Positions 8,162 through 16,970 are shown, counted from the first letter of the stretch. The stretch: 64,000 nt of DNA from Geoalkalibacter ferrihydriticus DSM 17813 (GCF_000820505.1 NZ_JWJD01000003.1:1-64000); one strand, 5' to 3'. A program made the numbers and translations. Notes: generated by a model not told the origin, from the letters alone.

Positions 8162-8488
8162 GAAAACTCTCCTTGGCTGAGATAGATGAATGAGAAGCTT
8201 GCGGGTATTTTTACGGAAATCCATCTCCCGGCAAAGTTTTTTCTCCATGAAAAGCGGATTTTCGCGCCGAATTTTTAATCGCAACCTGCTTTCCAAGGCT
8301 CTTCTGACCCGACATGAAGCTCGTTAAGTGCCCGAAATTATTTCGACATAGGCCGACATCGGGTGGCAGAAGGCGCGATGTCGACTGCAATTGGGTGTTT
8401 TTTTTTCTATAGTAAGCCTCAGTAGCTTTGGGCACAGGGCTCGAAGTGGAATAAGTTGACCAGATAAGGGAAGAAGGAGGATTTACAG
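8162..8488. other. Intergenic region upstream of the cytochrome c7 gene
   Basis: No gene is seen in 327 bases between the divergent tautomerase and cytochrome genes. It contains an 8-bp inverted repeat (CGACATCG 8354-8361 and CGATGTCG 8376-8383, centres 22 bases apart) followed by a long T-run near 8398-8406 and TATAGT at about 8408-8413. The spacing suits a regulator site near a promoter, but no clear -35 box is present. Confidence 0.35.
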
Positions 8489-8770
8489 ATGAAACGTTTG
8501 ATCGCCGGGTTTGCCGCAGTCGCCGTTATTGCCGCCGCTGCCTACGCCTTTGCCGCTGCCGCCGATGTTTACACCTATGAAGCGCGCAACGGAAATGTGA
8601 CTTTTGAGCATCAGGCTCACGTCGATTATGTCGGCGGCGACTGCGCCAAATGCCACACCGATGGTATTGGCCCTATCGATGTGACCAAGGACTGGGCTCA
8701 TGAGACCTGCACCGGCTGTCACAAGGAAATGGGTGCCCCCGCACGCTGCAACGACTGCCACAAAAAGTAA
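8489..8770 (+). CDS. Periplasmic triheme cytochrome c7 (PpcA family)
   Basis: A 93-aa precursor with a signal peptide (about 1-25) and three CXXCH heme sites: CAKCH 52-56, CTGCH 74-78 and CNDCH 87-91. Distal histidines are available at H41, H44 and H71. The order FEHQAH...CXXCH...H..CXXCH...CXXCH is that of PpcA-type cytochrome c7. These shuttle electrons through the periplasm between inner-membrane quinol oxidoreductases and outer-membrane cytochromes during metal or electrode reduction. AGAAGGAGG lies before ATG 8489. A terminator follows, so it is monocistronic. Confidence 0.93.
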   Translation: MKRLIAGFAAVAVIAAAAYAFAAAADVYTYEARNGNVTFEHQAHVDYVGGDCAKCHTDGIGPIDVTKDWAHETCTGCHKEMGAPARCNDCHKK

Positions 8771-8802
8771 GCAATTAAACGACCAAGATCGCGTTCAAAA
8801 CG

Positions 8803-8833
8803 AAAAAGGCGCCCTCCTCGAGGGCGCCTTTTT
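8803..8833. terminator. Bidirectional terminator between cytochrome c7 and the TRAP operon
   Basis: A 14-bp perfect stem (8803-8816 with 8820-8833) has AAAAA at one base and TTTTT at the other, so it can terminate both the cytochrome gene and the convergent TAXI operon. Confidence 0.92.
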
Positions 8834-8867
8834 CGCGTTATTTACGACTTTCCTCATCGCGGAGGAC

Positions 8868-9791
8868 TCAAGGTGCGGGATGATTCTCCCAGAAAGTCGC
8901 GGCTCCCGGGTGCAGGGGCGTGATGATGCCTTCGCGGCCGTCAACCAGTGCTTCATCCCTGGATGCCGCCGCCAGGGCCTGCTCAACGGTTGCGGCGGAG
9001 ATCTGGTCGCCAGCTACCCAAACGGCCAGATCCTGGAAGGTCGCGACCTCATAATCGACGTGCGGATAGGTATGGGCCGGGATCACCGTGGGGGTAAAGA
9101 ACGGGTATTGCCTGAAAAAACCGGACTGCTCCGCTGCCTCGGAAAGATTCAGGAGGCGCACGGGAAAACTTTTCGCGGCCTGAGTGACGGCGGCGGTAGG
9201 GACGCCGGAAAACACCCAGATGGCATCGACATAGCCGTGCCCAAGGGCTGAAATGGCGTCCTGGTAGCCGGAAAAATCCGGTTTGATGCGGTCCCAGAGG
9301 CCGATGCCGGTAAAAAAGCGCTGAGCGGTCGCCGCGGCGCCCGAACCGATTCCGCCGACGGCAACACGCCTGCCGGCCAAGTCTTCAACCCGGGTGATGT
9401 TGCTGTTGGCGCGCACCACAAGTTGCGCCGGGGCAGCGTACAGGGTTGCCACAGCCAGGACCTGGTCATAGATGCGGTTGTCGTAGGGAAGCAGGCCGAT
9501 GCCGGCCAGGAGCAGGTCGCCCGCATAGACGATGGCGAAATCAGCTTCGCCGCTATTGACGCGGCGCAGGTTCTCAACGGAGCCACCGGAAATCGCCAGA
9601 CTGACCTCGACGCCTGGGCGTTGCTCGTTGATACGCAGGGTCAGGGCGCGGGCGGTGGTTTCGAAGGTGCCGCCGGGCGGTCCGCTGGAAAAACGCAGGC
9701 GGGTCTTTTCGGCGGCCGTCGCGCTTGCAGCAGGATAGCCCGCGAACAGCGTCAGAAGAAATATCAGTAGAACGTGTAAGGATTTCTTCAT
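8868..9791 (-). CDS. TAXI-family TRAP transporter substrate-binding protein (second copy)
   Basis: A 307-aa exported protein with signal peptide about 1-27. The TAXI-type binding domain is recognisable from SGPPGGTFETTARAL, SGGSVENLRRVNSGEADFAI and a GIGSGAAATAQRF segment. TAXI proteins deliver substrates to fused TRAP permeases. It is the last gene of the minus-strand operon after the universal stress gene and is a paralogue of the protein at 12827-13825, sharing the ENLRRVNSG and AVG..GSGAAA blocks. Two binding proteins for one permease could widen substrate range. The substrate is unknown. Confidence 0.9.
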   Translation of the reverse strand: MKKSLHVLLIFLLTLFAGYPAASATAAEKTRLRFSSGPPGGTFETTARALTLRINEQRPGVEVSLAISGGSVENLRRVNSGEADFAIVYAGDLLLAGIGLLPYDNRIYDQVLAVATLYAAPAQLVVRANSNITRVEDLAGRRVAVGGIGSGAAATAQRFFTGIGLWDRIKPDFSGYQDAISALGHGYVDAIWVFSGVPTAAVTQAAKSFPVRLLNLSEAAEQSGFFRQYPFFTPTVIPAHTYPHVDYEVATFQDLAVWVAGDQISAATVEQALAAASRDEALVDGREGIITPLHPGAATFWENHPAP

Positions 9792-9820
9792 GGTACTGGC
9801 TCTCCTTGGGCGGACAGAGG

Positions 9821-10267
9821 TCAGGGGGTCGCGCGTACCGTGAGGACCGGAATGGATGAACGGCGCACGACCCGCTCGGCGGTGCTGCCCACCAGTACGT
9901 GTTCAAGGCCGGTCCGTCCATGAGTGCCCATCACGATCAGGTCAGCCTTTTGCTGCTGCGCCGCTGCTAATATCGTTTGGCAGGGGTTGCCGATGATGGT
10001 CTCGGAGGTGTAGGTCACCGTATCCCCGAGATGCCGCCGGCAGAACTCTTCCATCTCCTTGACCACATAGAGCTCGATTTCTTTTTCAAAGATTTCAAAG
10101 GCTTCGGGAGGAATGCGGCTGCGGCGACTGTCCGCCAGTTCGCCGATGACATGCAGCACGTGAATCTGTGCGTCCGCCAGTTGCGCGATGGTCTGGGCAT
10201 AGGCGCATGCCGGTGCCGAACTCTCTGAAAAGTCCGTGGCATAAAGGATTTTGCGAATAGGTACCAT
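9821..10267 (-). CDS. Universal stress protein (UspA family) within the TRAP operon
   Basis: A 148-aa single Usp domain beginning MVPIRKILYATDFSE. The ATP-binding signature near the C-terminus is GTHGRTG with nine residues then GST, i.e. G-x2-G-x9-G-(S/T). Usp genes often accompany TRAP transporters; TeaD of the ectoine TRAP system binds ATP and modulates transport. It lies 23 bases after the permease and 29 bases before the second binding protein, so it is cotranscribed. A regulatory role is inferred from that precedent. Confidence 0.92.
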   Translation of the reverse strand: MVPIRKILYATDFSESSAPACAYAQTIAQLADAQIHVLHVIGELADSRRSRIPPEAFEIFEKEIELYVVKEMEEFCRRHLGDTVTYTSETIIGNPCQTILAAAQQQKADLIVMGTHGRTGLEHVLVGSTAERVVRRSSIPVLTVRATP

Positions 10268-10290
10268 AATCTGCCTCTTCTCCCGTGGTG

Positions 10291-12720
10291 TCAGGCCGCC
10301 GCCGTGTTTTGCTCGCGCTTGTTTTTCGTTTTCTGCATAAACCAGACGAGCGCAACGATGGCTACTCCGATGCCGTCAGTCAGAAAGCTCGGCCAATAGA
10401 GCAAGAAGGTCGCCGGCGCCAGTAGGGCCCACTCTACGATGGACGTGCGCCTGATCCAGTAACCCATCATCAGACTCGAAAAGGCGATGGTTCCCAGAAA
10501 CGCCGAAAAGAATGAGGAAAAAATGCGGAAAACCGTCGGCTTGATTTCGCCGCGAACCAGCGTGTCACCTGCGCTGATCATGGCGCCGGGCCGCGCGGGT
10601 ATGAGAATCGCAGATGCGTCGCGCACAGCTTTGATTTCCTTGATTTCGCCGCCGGACTGAACCGTGGCCAGGACATCACCTTTAAGGAAATCCTGTCCCT
10701 CACTCACGTTGACCTGGAGCACCGTGGCAAAAGGCGCGACTAGTTCCGGCATTTTCGTCTCGACAATTTTTCCCTGAAAGAGAATAGACGGAGTGAAGGC
10801 GAAGAGCAAGGGCATGACGTAGAGCATTTTGGCGAACTTGAAAGCGGTCCAGCCGGTTTTCCACGGATCGGAACCGGCAATCGCAGCGCCGGCATAGGCA
10901 GCCACACACACCGGCGGCGTAATATTGGAGTCCTGGCTGAGCCAGTAGACGATCTGGTGGGCGACGATGGCGGCGATGCCGAATTCACCCAGGGCCGGAA
11001 CGGCAAGCACCGCGACGATCAGGTAGGAAGCCGTGACCGGAACCCCCATACCGAGCACCAGGGATGCCAGGGCGATGAGAATAATTGCCAGCAGCAGGCT
11101 GTTGCCGGCCAGGGCGATGATCAGATCGGAAAACTTCAGGCCCATGCCGGTGAGCGAAATAACGCCCACGATCACCCCGATGACCCCGACGGTGGCGCCG
11201 ATGATCAGGGTGTTGCGAGCACCGGTCTGGACAGCTGCCCAGATTTCCTTGGGGCCCATGCGGGTTTCTTTTTTCACCCAGCTGACTGCGATGCACGAAA
11301 GAGTCGCCCAGAAGGCGGCGTTGCCGGGAGAGCGGCCCATGAGCATGAGGATAGTGATGATGACCAGCGGCAGCGCATAGTACCAGCCGTCCTTGAGAAC
11401 CGCCTGCCAGTGCGGGAATTCCTCATCTTTGATGCCGACGATATTGAGCTTTTTCGCCTCGAAATGAATCATGCAGAAAACGGCAAAGAAGTAGAGCAGC
11501 GCCGGGCCCACGGAAATCATCATGATGTAGGAATAGGGCAGGCCGGTCAGCTCAGCCATGAGAAAGCCGCCGGCACCCATGATCGGCGGCAGAAACATGC
11601 CGCCGATGGAGGCCGCCGGTTCGATGGCGCCGGCCACATGCGGGCGAAATCCGGCGCGCTTCATGAGAGGGATGGTGAAGGCGCCGGTAGATACGGTGTT
11701 GGCGATGGCGCTGCCCGATACCGAGCCGAACAAGGCCGACGCCATAACCGCAACCTTTGCCGGCCCGCCGGTGCTACGCCCGGCCAGGGCCAGGGGCAGG
11801 TCGATGAAGAAACGTCCAGCCCCGGATTTGTGCAGAAAAGCGCCAAAGAAAATGAACAGGATGACATAGGTCGCCAGTACGTTGGCCATGACCCCGAATA
11901 CCCCGTTGGTGGTGAGAAACAGGGCGTTGCAGATACGCTCAAAGCTGAAGCCCCGGTGGGCGAGAAGATTCGGCAGGTAGGGGCCAAAGTAGGCAAATGC
12001 CACCATGGAGGCGCCGATGATGGTCATGGACCAGCCCAGAACCCGTCGGCAGACTTCGAAAGAGATCAGGATGCCGATGATGCTAATCAGCGAATCCAGT
12101 TCGTTTTCAGCGCCGGCTCGCCAGTTAAGGGCTTCAAACTGGTTGAGCCAGTAATAGATCACCCCCGCGGCGGCAAGGGCAAACAACGCGTCAGAGGGTG
12201 TTGGCGCCTGCTTCCAGCGTTGCTCACAGAAGGCGTCCGCTACCTGGAGGACAGCGGCCAGGATGACGATCACCAGGGCCAGGGGCCACAAGGTAGCGCC
12301 CTGGGCAAGGCCGGCCAAGAGTCCCTCATTCTTGAACGTGTCGGTCAGGCCCATAAGTCGTTCGTAGTAGACGACATGGTCTTTGAAGACGAAAAGAATG
12401 GCCAGAGCGCTGGTCAGGATCGTTGACAGCAACAGGTTCAAAAGAACACGAATCCAGGTTTTTCCTGCCGGATAAAGCAGGAAAACCAGAATGTAGGTGA
12501 TGAATACGTAGATGCCGAGATGGTATTGGGTGCCCACGGATGCGATGCCGGCGGCGTAGAAATAGAAAAAAACCAGGGCCGCGCTTAGCGCCGCGACGAT
12601 GATGTTCCAAAGCCCGGTTGGGCTGCGGAAGGACTTGGAGTCCTTTTCCATCAATTTTTTCAGTTTCTTTTTTTCTTCCGGATCGAGATCGGCAAGGTCT
12701 TTGTCGAGTGTTTCAGACAT
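10291..12720 (-). CDS. Fused TRAP transporter permease (4TM-12TM) with a biotinyl/lipoyl-like insert
   Basis: An 809-aa membrane protein that fuses the small (DctQ-like) and large (DctM-like) TRAP subunits, as usual for TAXI systems. The N-terminus is cytoplasmic and charged. Many helices follow, including the conserved GSVSGSAIANTVSTGAFTIP and GMGVPVTASYLIVAVL-type segments. Residues about 655-722, between the last helices, form a soluble stretch with the pattern of a biotinyl/lipoyl fold (VSEGQDFLKGDVLATVQS and GAMISAGDTLVRGEI), but it lacks a modifiable MKM lysine. It drives secondary import, coupled in known TRAPs to Na+ or H+. Confidence 0.92.
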   Translation of the reverse strand: MSETLDKDLADLDPEEKKKLKKLMEKDSKSFRSPTGLWNIIVAALSAALVFFYFYAAGIASVGTQYHLGIYVFITYILVFLLYPAGKTWIRVLLNLLLSTILTSALAILFVFKDHVVYYERLMGLTDTFKNEGLLAGLAQGATLWPLALVIVILAAVLQVADAFCEQRWKQAPTPSDALFALAAAGVIYYWLNQFEALNWRAGAENELDSLISIIGILISFEVCRRVLGWSMTIIGASMVAFAYFGPYLPNLLAHRGFSFERICNALFLTTNGVFGVMANVLATYVILFIFFGAFLHKSGAGRFFIDLPLALAGRSTGGPAKVAVMASALFGSVSGSAIANTVSTGAFTIPLMKRAGFRPHVAGAIEPAASIGGMFLPPIMGAGGFLMAELTGLPYSYIMMISVGPALLYFFAVFCMIHFEAKKLNIVGIKDEEFPHWQAVLKDGWYYALPLVIITILMLMGRSPGNAAFWATLSCIAVSWVKKETRMGPKEIWAAVQTGARNTLIIGATVGVIGVIVGVISLTGMGLKFSDLIIALAGNSLLLAIILIALASLVLGMGVPVTASYLIVAVLAVPALGEFGIAAIVAHQIVYWLSQDSNITPPVCVAAYAGAAIAGSDPWKTGWTAFKFAKMLYVMPLLFAFTPSILFQGKIVETKMPELVAPFATVLQVNVSEGQDFLKGDVLATVQSGGEIKEIKAVRDASAILIPARPGAMISAGDTLVRGEIKPTVFRIFSSFFSAFLGTIAFSSLMMGYWIRRTSIVEWALLAPATFLLYWPSFLTDGIGVAIVALVWFMQKTKNKREQNTAAA

Positions 12721-12776
12721 GGATGTCTCCGTGGGGAGGTGATTCGCGAATAGGGCCGGATCCTACTGCTTGACAG

Positions 12777-12805
12777 ACGAAGCGGGGCATTGCGCCCCGC
12801 TTCGT
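12777..12805 (-). other. Intercistronic hairpin between binding protein and permease genes
   Basis: A perfect 12-bp stem (12777-12788 with 12794-12805) and a 5-base loop lie just after the first binding-protein gene. No T-run follows on the minus strand, so it is probably not a full terminator. Such hairpins often protect an upstream binding-protein mRNA or attenuate read-through, giving more binding protein than permease. Confidence 0.6.
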
Positions 12806-12826
12806 ACAGGTATTATGGAAGAGAAG

Positions 12827-13825
12827 TTACTTGAGTTTTTGCGCCTCGGTGAGGGACAGGTCTTTCTCGGTCCAGAACTTCTCGGCACCCTTGTGCACCG
12901 GGGTGACGATGCCGCGCAGGCCGTCGGAGATCTTCATGGAGCGGGCGGTGGTGGTTACGCTCACCATAAAGGCAAGCCCTTCATCGGAGAAGATGTTGTC
13001 CAGGGCACGGTAGACATGATCGTCCTTGATATGCTTGCCCGCGACCCAGATGGTGGAGTCCTGAAAGGTAGCGGTGTCCTTGTCGACCCCCTGATAGGTT
13101 CCGGCAGGGATGGCGACTTCGGTGTAATAAGGGTTGTCCGCGAAGAACCCGGCTTCCTGGCCGGCGTCCACCAGATCCAGAATCTTGATGCGATTGCTGG
13201 CGGCGGCCTGAATGACCGAAGAGTTGGGGAACCCGGCAAATACCCACATGGCGTCGATGAGGCGGTCGCCGAGAGCCGAAGCACCCTGGCTATAGCCGAT
13301 GAACTCAGGGGTGAACTTATCCCACAAGCCGACGGCTGTGAAGTAGCGTTGCGCCGAGGCAGCGGCGCCGGACCCGGCGGGACCGACGGCAACGCGCTTG
13401 CCCGCCAGGTCCTGAACGCTGTTGATTCCTCTTCCGTCCAGAACAATCAGATGAGCAGGGGCGCCATAAAGGTAGGCCATGGAATAGACGTTTTTGTATT
13501 CGCGAGGATCGTTGGTGAGTTGGCCGTTGAGGCCCAGATACAGGTCGCCTGCGTAAACAACGCCGAAGTCGGCATCGCCGGAATTGACGCGGCGCAGGTT
13601 TTCTACCGACCCGGCGGATGCCATGTTGGAGACGTCCATGTCGGGCTGAGTGCGGGACAGGCGCGAGGAGATGGCGTTGGAGAAGTACTGAAAAGTGCCG
13701 CCGTCAGGCCCCCCCGAGAAAGCCAGGCGGGCTTTGGCCGCTTCGGCGATGTCTCCGGAAACGAACAGGGCGGCAAGAAACAGTGCGGCGGTGAGACTGG
13801 TGAACATCTTCCTTTTGACAGACAT
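12827..13825 (-). CDS. TAXI-family TRAP transporter substrate-binding protein (first copy)
   Basis: A 332-aa exported protein with signal peptide about 1-29. TAXI motifs include GGPDGGTFQYFSNAI, SAGSVENLRRVNSGDADFGV and VGPAGSGAAASAQRYF. It is first in a minus-strand operon with the fused permease, a universal stress protein and a second TAXI protein. GGAGG precedes the ATG and a sigma-54-type promoter lies about 60 bases upstream. It captures the substrate in the periplasm; TAXI family substrates include glutamate, 2-oxoglutarate and other organic acids, and the specificity here is unknown. Confidence 0.92.
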   Translation of the reverse strand: MSVKRKMFTSLTAALFLAALFVSGDIAEAAKARLAFSGGPDGGTFQYFSNAISSRLSRTQPDMDVSNMASAGSVENLRRVNSGDADFGVVYAGDLYLGLNGQLTNDPREYKNVYSMAYLYGAPAHLIVLDGRGINSVQDLAGKRVAVGPAGSGAAASAQRYFTAVGLWDKFTPEFIGYSQGASALGDRLIDAMWVFAGFPNSSVIQAAASNRIKILDLVDAGQEAGFFADNPYYTEVAIPAGTYQGVDKDTATFQDSTIWVAGKHIKDDHVYRALDNIFSDEGLAFMVSVTTTARSMKISDGLRGIVTPVHKGAEKFWTEKDLSLTEAQKLK

Positions 13826-13886
13826 GGCTCCTCCTTTTGTGGTGCTGTTTTAGAACGCGGTTTTGTTTTGTGCGTTCCATCTTTTA

Positions 13887-13902
13887 GCAATCCCGGTGCC
13901 AA
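13887..13902 (-). promoter_or_regulatory. Sigma-54 (-24/-12) promoter of the TAXI-TRAP operon
   Basis: The minus strand reads TTGGCACCGGGATTGC, matching the RpoN consensus TTGGCAC-N5-TTGC in the -24 GG, the -12 GC and their spacing. It is about 60 bases upstream of the first TRAP gene start. Expression should therefore need RpoN and an NtrC-type activator; two are encoded in this window. Confidence 0.8.
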
Positions 13903-14198
13903 CCTGTATGGAGCCGGGGGAAATGCTTGTACTTTAGCCTGTTTATCGTTTTATTGCAATTCTATTTCTGTGTAGCGGAGCCTGTTCTTTTTTAAAAAAT
14001 AGGCGAGGTATCGCCAGGTGTGGCGGATCTTGGCCGCCCCGTATTGTGCTGTGGGGATTCTGTAGAACTGCTTTTGTTTTTTTTGGGCCTGTGTTTGTGT
14101 GTTCGATTGCGGCAAGGCTTGACGGTCTGTGTCTGTCTGGTTTAAAAACGGCGTGTTTTTTATCTGTCCGGCTTTGAAATACGAAGGGAGGGTTTGCA
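13903..14198. other. Upstream region between the divergent TRAP operon and ispE
   Basis: No gene is supported here. The stretch is A/T-richer than its flanks, with T-runs and repeated TGTTTGTGTG-like sequence near 14090. It should hold enhancer sites for the NtrC-type activator of the TRAP promoter and the promoter for ispE, but I could not pick out a convincing palindrome. Confidence 0.35.
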
Positions 14199-15053
14199 AT
14201 GGTCCGGGAGTTTGCGGCGCCGGCTAAGATCAACTTGTGTCTGCATGTGCTTGGTCGGCGTGCGGATGGCTATCATGATCTGCACATGTTGATGCAGCGG
14301 GTGTCTTTGGCGGACCGGGTAGTGATCGCCTTGCGCGATGAGCCGGGGGTGGAGGTGGAGTGCCCGGGGGTTGACCTTGCAAGCGGCGAGCAGAATATCG
14401 CTGCTCGAGCGGCGCGCGTCGTGCTCGCTGCCGCGGGTCGTGGGTTGGGAGCGCGGATTTGTATCGACAAGCGGATTCCCGTGGCGGCCGGACTGGGTGG
14501 CGGATCCTCGGATGCCGCAACAGTTATGGTCGGTCTCAATCGGATGTTGGGCGCTCCTTTGGCTCGCGAGGCGTTGCTGCGGGAGGGTGCGCGTTTGGGT
14601 GCCGATGTGCCGTTCTTTGTGTTCGGGCGCCCGGCTTGGGCGACGGGCGTCGGTGACCGCTTGCGGCGGGTGGCGGCGCTGCCGCCTGTCTGGTATGTTC
14701 TGGTCAATCCGGGGTTCGCGGTTTCGACTGCTTGGGTTTACGGAAATTTGAGGTTGACATCACCACTCGATGTCGCTAAACTTCCGGAGTTTTTCAGCTC
14801 TCCGGACGATTTGGTGCGTCTGCTGCACAATGATCTTGAGCAGGTAACCATCGCGCGCTATCCGCAGATTGCAGATATTAAGGAGCGTTTGGTCGCCGCC
14901 GGTGCGTTGGGGGCGCTCATGTCGGGAAGCGGTCCGACGGTTTTTGGTCTGTTTGATGATGAGGCCCTGGCTGGCGCGGCACAGGCGCAACTGTCCCGCA
15001 ATCCGGAGTGGCGAGTGTTTAAGGTGTCTCCCGTGGTCGACACTGAGGTTTAG
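14199..15053 (+). CDS. ispE: 4-diphosphocytidyl-2-C-methyl-D-erythritol kinase
   Basis: A 284-aa GHMP kinase of the MEP isoprenoid pathway that phosphorylates CDP-ME with ATP. PAKINLCLHVLGRRADGYHD lies near the N-terminus with catalytic Lys10. The glycine-rich ATP loop GLGGGSSDAA is at 98-107, catalytic Asp136 in LGADVPFF, and GALMSGSGPTVFG near the end. Length is normal. GAAGGGAGG precedes ATG 14199. tRNA-Gln and prs follow, a gene order seen in related genomes. Confidence 0.95.
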   Translation: MVREFAAPAKINLCLHVLGRRADGYHDLHMLMQRVSLADRVVIALRDEPGVEVECPGVDLASGEQNIAARAARVVLAAAGRGLGARICIDKRIPVAAGLGGGSSDAATVMVGLNRMLGAPLAREALLREGARLGADVPFFVFGRPAWATGVGDRLRRVAALPPVWYVLVNPGFAVSTAWVYGNLRLTSPLDVAKLPEFFSSPDDLVRLLHNDLEQVTIARYPQIADIKERLVAAGALGALMSGSGPTVFGLFDDEALAGAAQAQLSRNPEWRVFKVSPVVDTEV

Positions 15054-15103
15054 ATCCGGGTTTCGCAGTCTGTTTGTTCCTTTTTGGTTTTTCTTCTTTA
15101 TGT

Positions 15104-15178
15104 TGGGGCGTCGCCAAGCGGTAAGGCATCGGATTTTGATTCCGACATACCCAGGTTCGAATCCTGGCGCCCCAGCCA
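15104..15178 (+). tRNA. tRNA-Gln (anticodon TTG)
   Basis: 75 nt with a 7-bp acceptor stem (TGGGGCG with CGCCCCA), discriminator G and encoded CCA. The anticodon loop reads TTTTGAT (anticodon TTG) and the T arm CCAGGTTCGAATCCTGG. It sits between ispE and prs. Confidence 0.96.
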
Positions 15179-15340
15179 CTTTATTTCTCCCGGTTCGGAA
15201 TGGCAGCGCTTGCGCTGCCATTCCGTTCTGGAGTTTTAGAGGATTGTCGTTTTTTTAAGCGGAGTGCATTTCGTGGCCGACCTGTCTCGGGTGGGTGCTA
15301 GGGATGAAGTGCTTTTTCCGTGCCTGGCAAGGGGGCGTCG

Positions 15341-16282
15341 TTGGACAAAATCAAGCTTTTCACCGGAAACTCCAATATTCCTCTTGCCCGGGAGATCTGT
15401 GGTTATCTCTCCGTTCCGCTGGCAAGTGCCAGTGTGCGCACGTTTTCCGACGGCGAGATTATGGTCGAAATTGGTGAGAACGTGCGCGGTCGCGACGTCT
15501 ATGTGGTGCAGCCGACCTGTGCGCCTTCTAACCATAATATTATGGAACTGCTGATCATGATCGACGCCCTCAAGCGGGCCTCGGCTGCGCGTGTCACCGC
15601 CGTTATCCCCTACTTCGGCTATGCGCGGCAGGATCGCAAGGTGGCGCCGCGCACGCCCATTACCAGCAAGCTGGTGGCGGATCTGATCCACACCGCCGGC
15701 GCGAGCCGCGTGCTGACCATGGATCTGCATGCCGGCCAGATTCAGGGTTTTTTCAATATTCCCGTCGATAATCTTTATGCCGCCCCGGTGATTCTGGAGG
15801 ATTTTAAAGATCGTTTCTCCGCCCGGCGTTTGGTGGTGGTCAGTCCCGATGCCGGCGGTACCGAGCGTGCCCGGGCCTTCGCCAAGCGCCTCGATGCCGG
15901 TCTGGCGATCATTGACAAGCGGCGCAGCGGTCCCAATGTGTCCGAAGTGATGCACGTCATCGGTGATGTGGAGGGCGAGGTGTGCATGATTGTCGACGAT
16001 ATGATCGACACTGCCGGCACCCTTTGTCAGGCTGCCCAGGCCCTTAAAGCCAAGGGGGCGGATAAGGTGTATGCCTGTGCGACCCATCCTGTATTGTCGG
16101 GACCCGCGCTTGAGCGCATTACGCAAAGTTGTCTCGAGGAAGTGGTGATCACCAACACTATTCCTGTGGGGGACAAGGTGGGGCTCTGCCCCAAATTGCG
16201 CACTCTTTCGGTGGCGCCTTTGCTAGCCGAGGCTATTCGCCGCATTCATGATGACGAATCGGTCAGCTCACTGTTTGTCTGA
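15341..16282 (+). CDS. prs: Ribose-phosphate pyrophosphokinase (PRPP synthase)
   Basis: A class I PRPP synthase of 313 aa if started at TTG 15341, which has AAGGGGG at 15329-15335 and gives the usual N-terminus [15 protein letters not shown] 15320 in frame is an alternative. Visible are the catalytic flexible loop [13 protein letters not shown], the metal/ribose-5-phosphate histidine segment [13 protein letters not shown], and the PRPP loop [11 protein letters not shown]. It makes PRPP for nucleotide, histidine, tryptophan and NAD synthesis; nadC in this window uses PRPP. The prs-rplY-pth order is common in bacteria. Confidence 0.95.
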   Translation: MDKIKLFTGNSNIPLAREICGYLSVPLASASVRTFSDGEIMVEIGENVRGRDVYVVQPTCAPSNHNIMELLIMIDALKRASAARVTAVIPYFGYARQDRKVAPRTPITSKLVADLIHTAGASRVLTMDLHAGQIQGFFNIPVDNLYAAPVILEDFKDRFSARRLVVVSPDAGGTERARAFAKRLDAGLAIIDKRRSGPNVSEVMHVIGDVEGEVCMIVDDMIDTAGTLCQAAQALKAKGADKVYACATHPVLSGPALERITQSCLEEVVITNTIPVGDKVGLCPKLRTLSVAPLLAEAIRRIHDDESVSSLFV

Positions 16283-16338
16283 CCATGCGAGTTTTAAGCT
16301 GATACATTTTTCAACGCTTTTCTGGAGGAATAAATAAG

Positions 16339-16953
16339 ATGGCACAGTCCCAACTGGAAGTCAGTTTGCGTGAAAATACCGGCAAGGGCGCTGCGCGCTC
16401 TCTGCGTCGCCAGGGACTTGTTCCTGGAGTTGTTTATGGGAAAAATATCGCTCCCTGTCCGGTAGTGGTTGAACCCAAGGCGCTTGCTCAGGCCATCTCC
16501 GGTGAGGGTGGATCGAACACCCTCATTACCCTGCAGGGCAATGGGCCTTTTGCCGGCCAGATCGTCATTGTTAAGGACATGGTCGTTCATACGATTCTGC
16601 GCACGCCCCGTCATGTCGATTTTCATGCCTTTGACATGTCAAAGAAAGTGCATGTCATGGTGCCTGTTCATGCTCTCGGCAAGGCTGCCGGTGAGAAGAT
16701 CGGCGGATCCCTGGAAGTGATTCGCCACGAACTTGAGGTTTACTGCCTCCCCGATCGCATTCCCTCCTCCATTGACATCGATGTCACAGAGTTGGGGATC
16801 GGCGACGTCGTTCATATCGAAGATGTCAGTCTTCCTGAGGGAGTTGAAGTTCCTCACGATGTCAACTTCACTGTCGTCACCTGCACCGGACGCAAAGACG
16901 AAGATGAAGAGGAAGAACAGGTCGAAGAAGGTACTGAAGTCGAACCTGTCTAG
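16339..16953 (+). CDS. rplY: 50S ribosomal protein L25 (Ctc form)
   Basis: A 204-aa protein of the long L25/CTC class. The N-terminal 5S rRNA-binding domain (about 1-95, with GKGAARSLRRQGLVPGVVYG) is followed by a beta-rich CTC domain. A very acidic C-terminal tail (EDEEEEEQVEEGTEVEP) ends it. It binds 5S rRNA in the large subunit. AGGAGG-like sequence precedes ATG 16339. It is 17 bases from pth and probably cotranscribed with it. Confidence 0.95.
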   Translation: MAQSQLEVSLRENTGKGAARSLRRQGLVPGVVYGKNIAPCPVVVEPKALAQAISGEGGSNTLITLQGNGPFAGQIVIVKDMVVHTILRTPRHVDFHAFDMSKKVHVMVPVHALGKAAGEKIGGSLEVIRHELEVYCLPDRIPSSIDIDVTELGIGDVVHIEDVSLPEGVEVPHDVNFTVVTCTGRKDEDEEEEQVEEGTEVEPV

Positions 16954-16970
16954 GTGTCTGGGAGAGTGGG

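Noticed and set aside
10957-12426. Long plus-strand open frame of 489 codons
   Set aside because: It is antisense to the TRAP permease, with a composition of His/Arg/Gln/Asp repeats and no family signature. The permease is the real gene.
12770-13975. Plus-strand open frame of 401 codons
   Set aside because: Antisense to the TAXI binding-protein gene and its promoter region.
14760-15221. Minus-strand open frame with GAPGFEPGYVG
   Set aside because: This motif is the classic false translation of the antisense of a tRNA, here tRNA-Gln.
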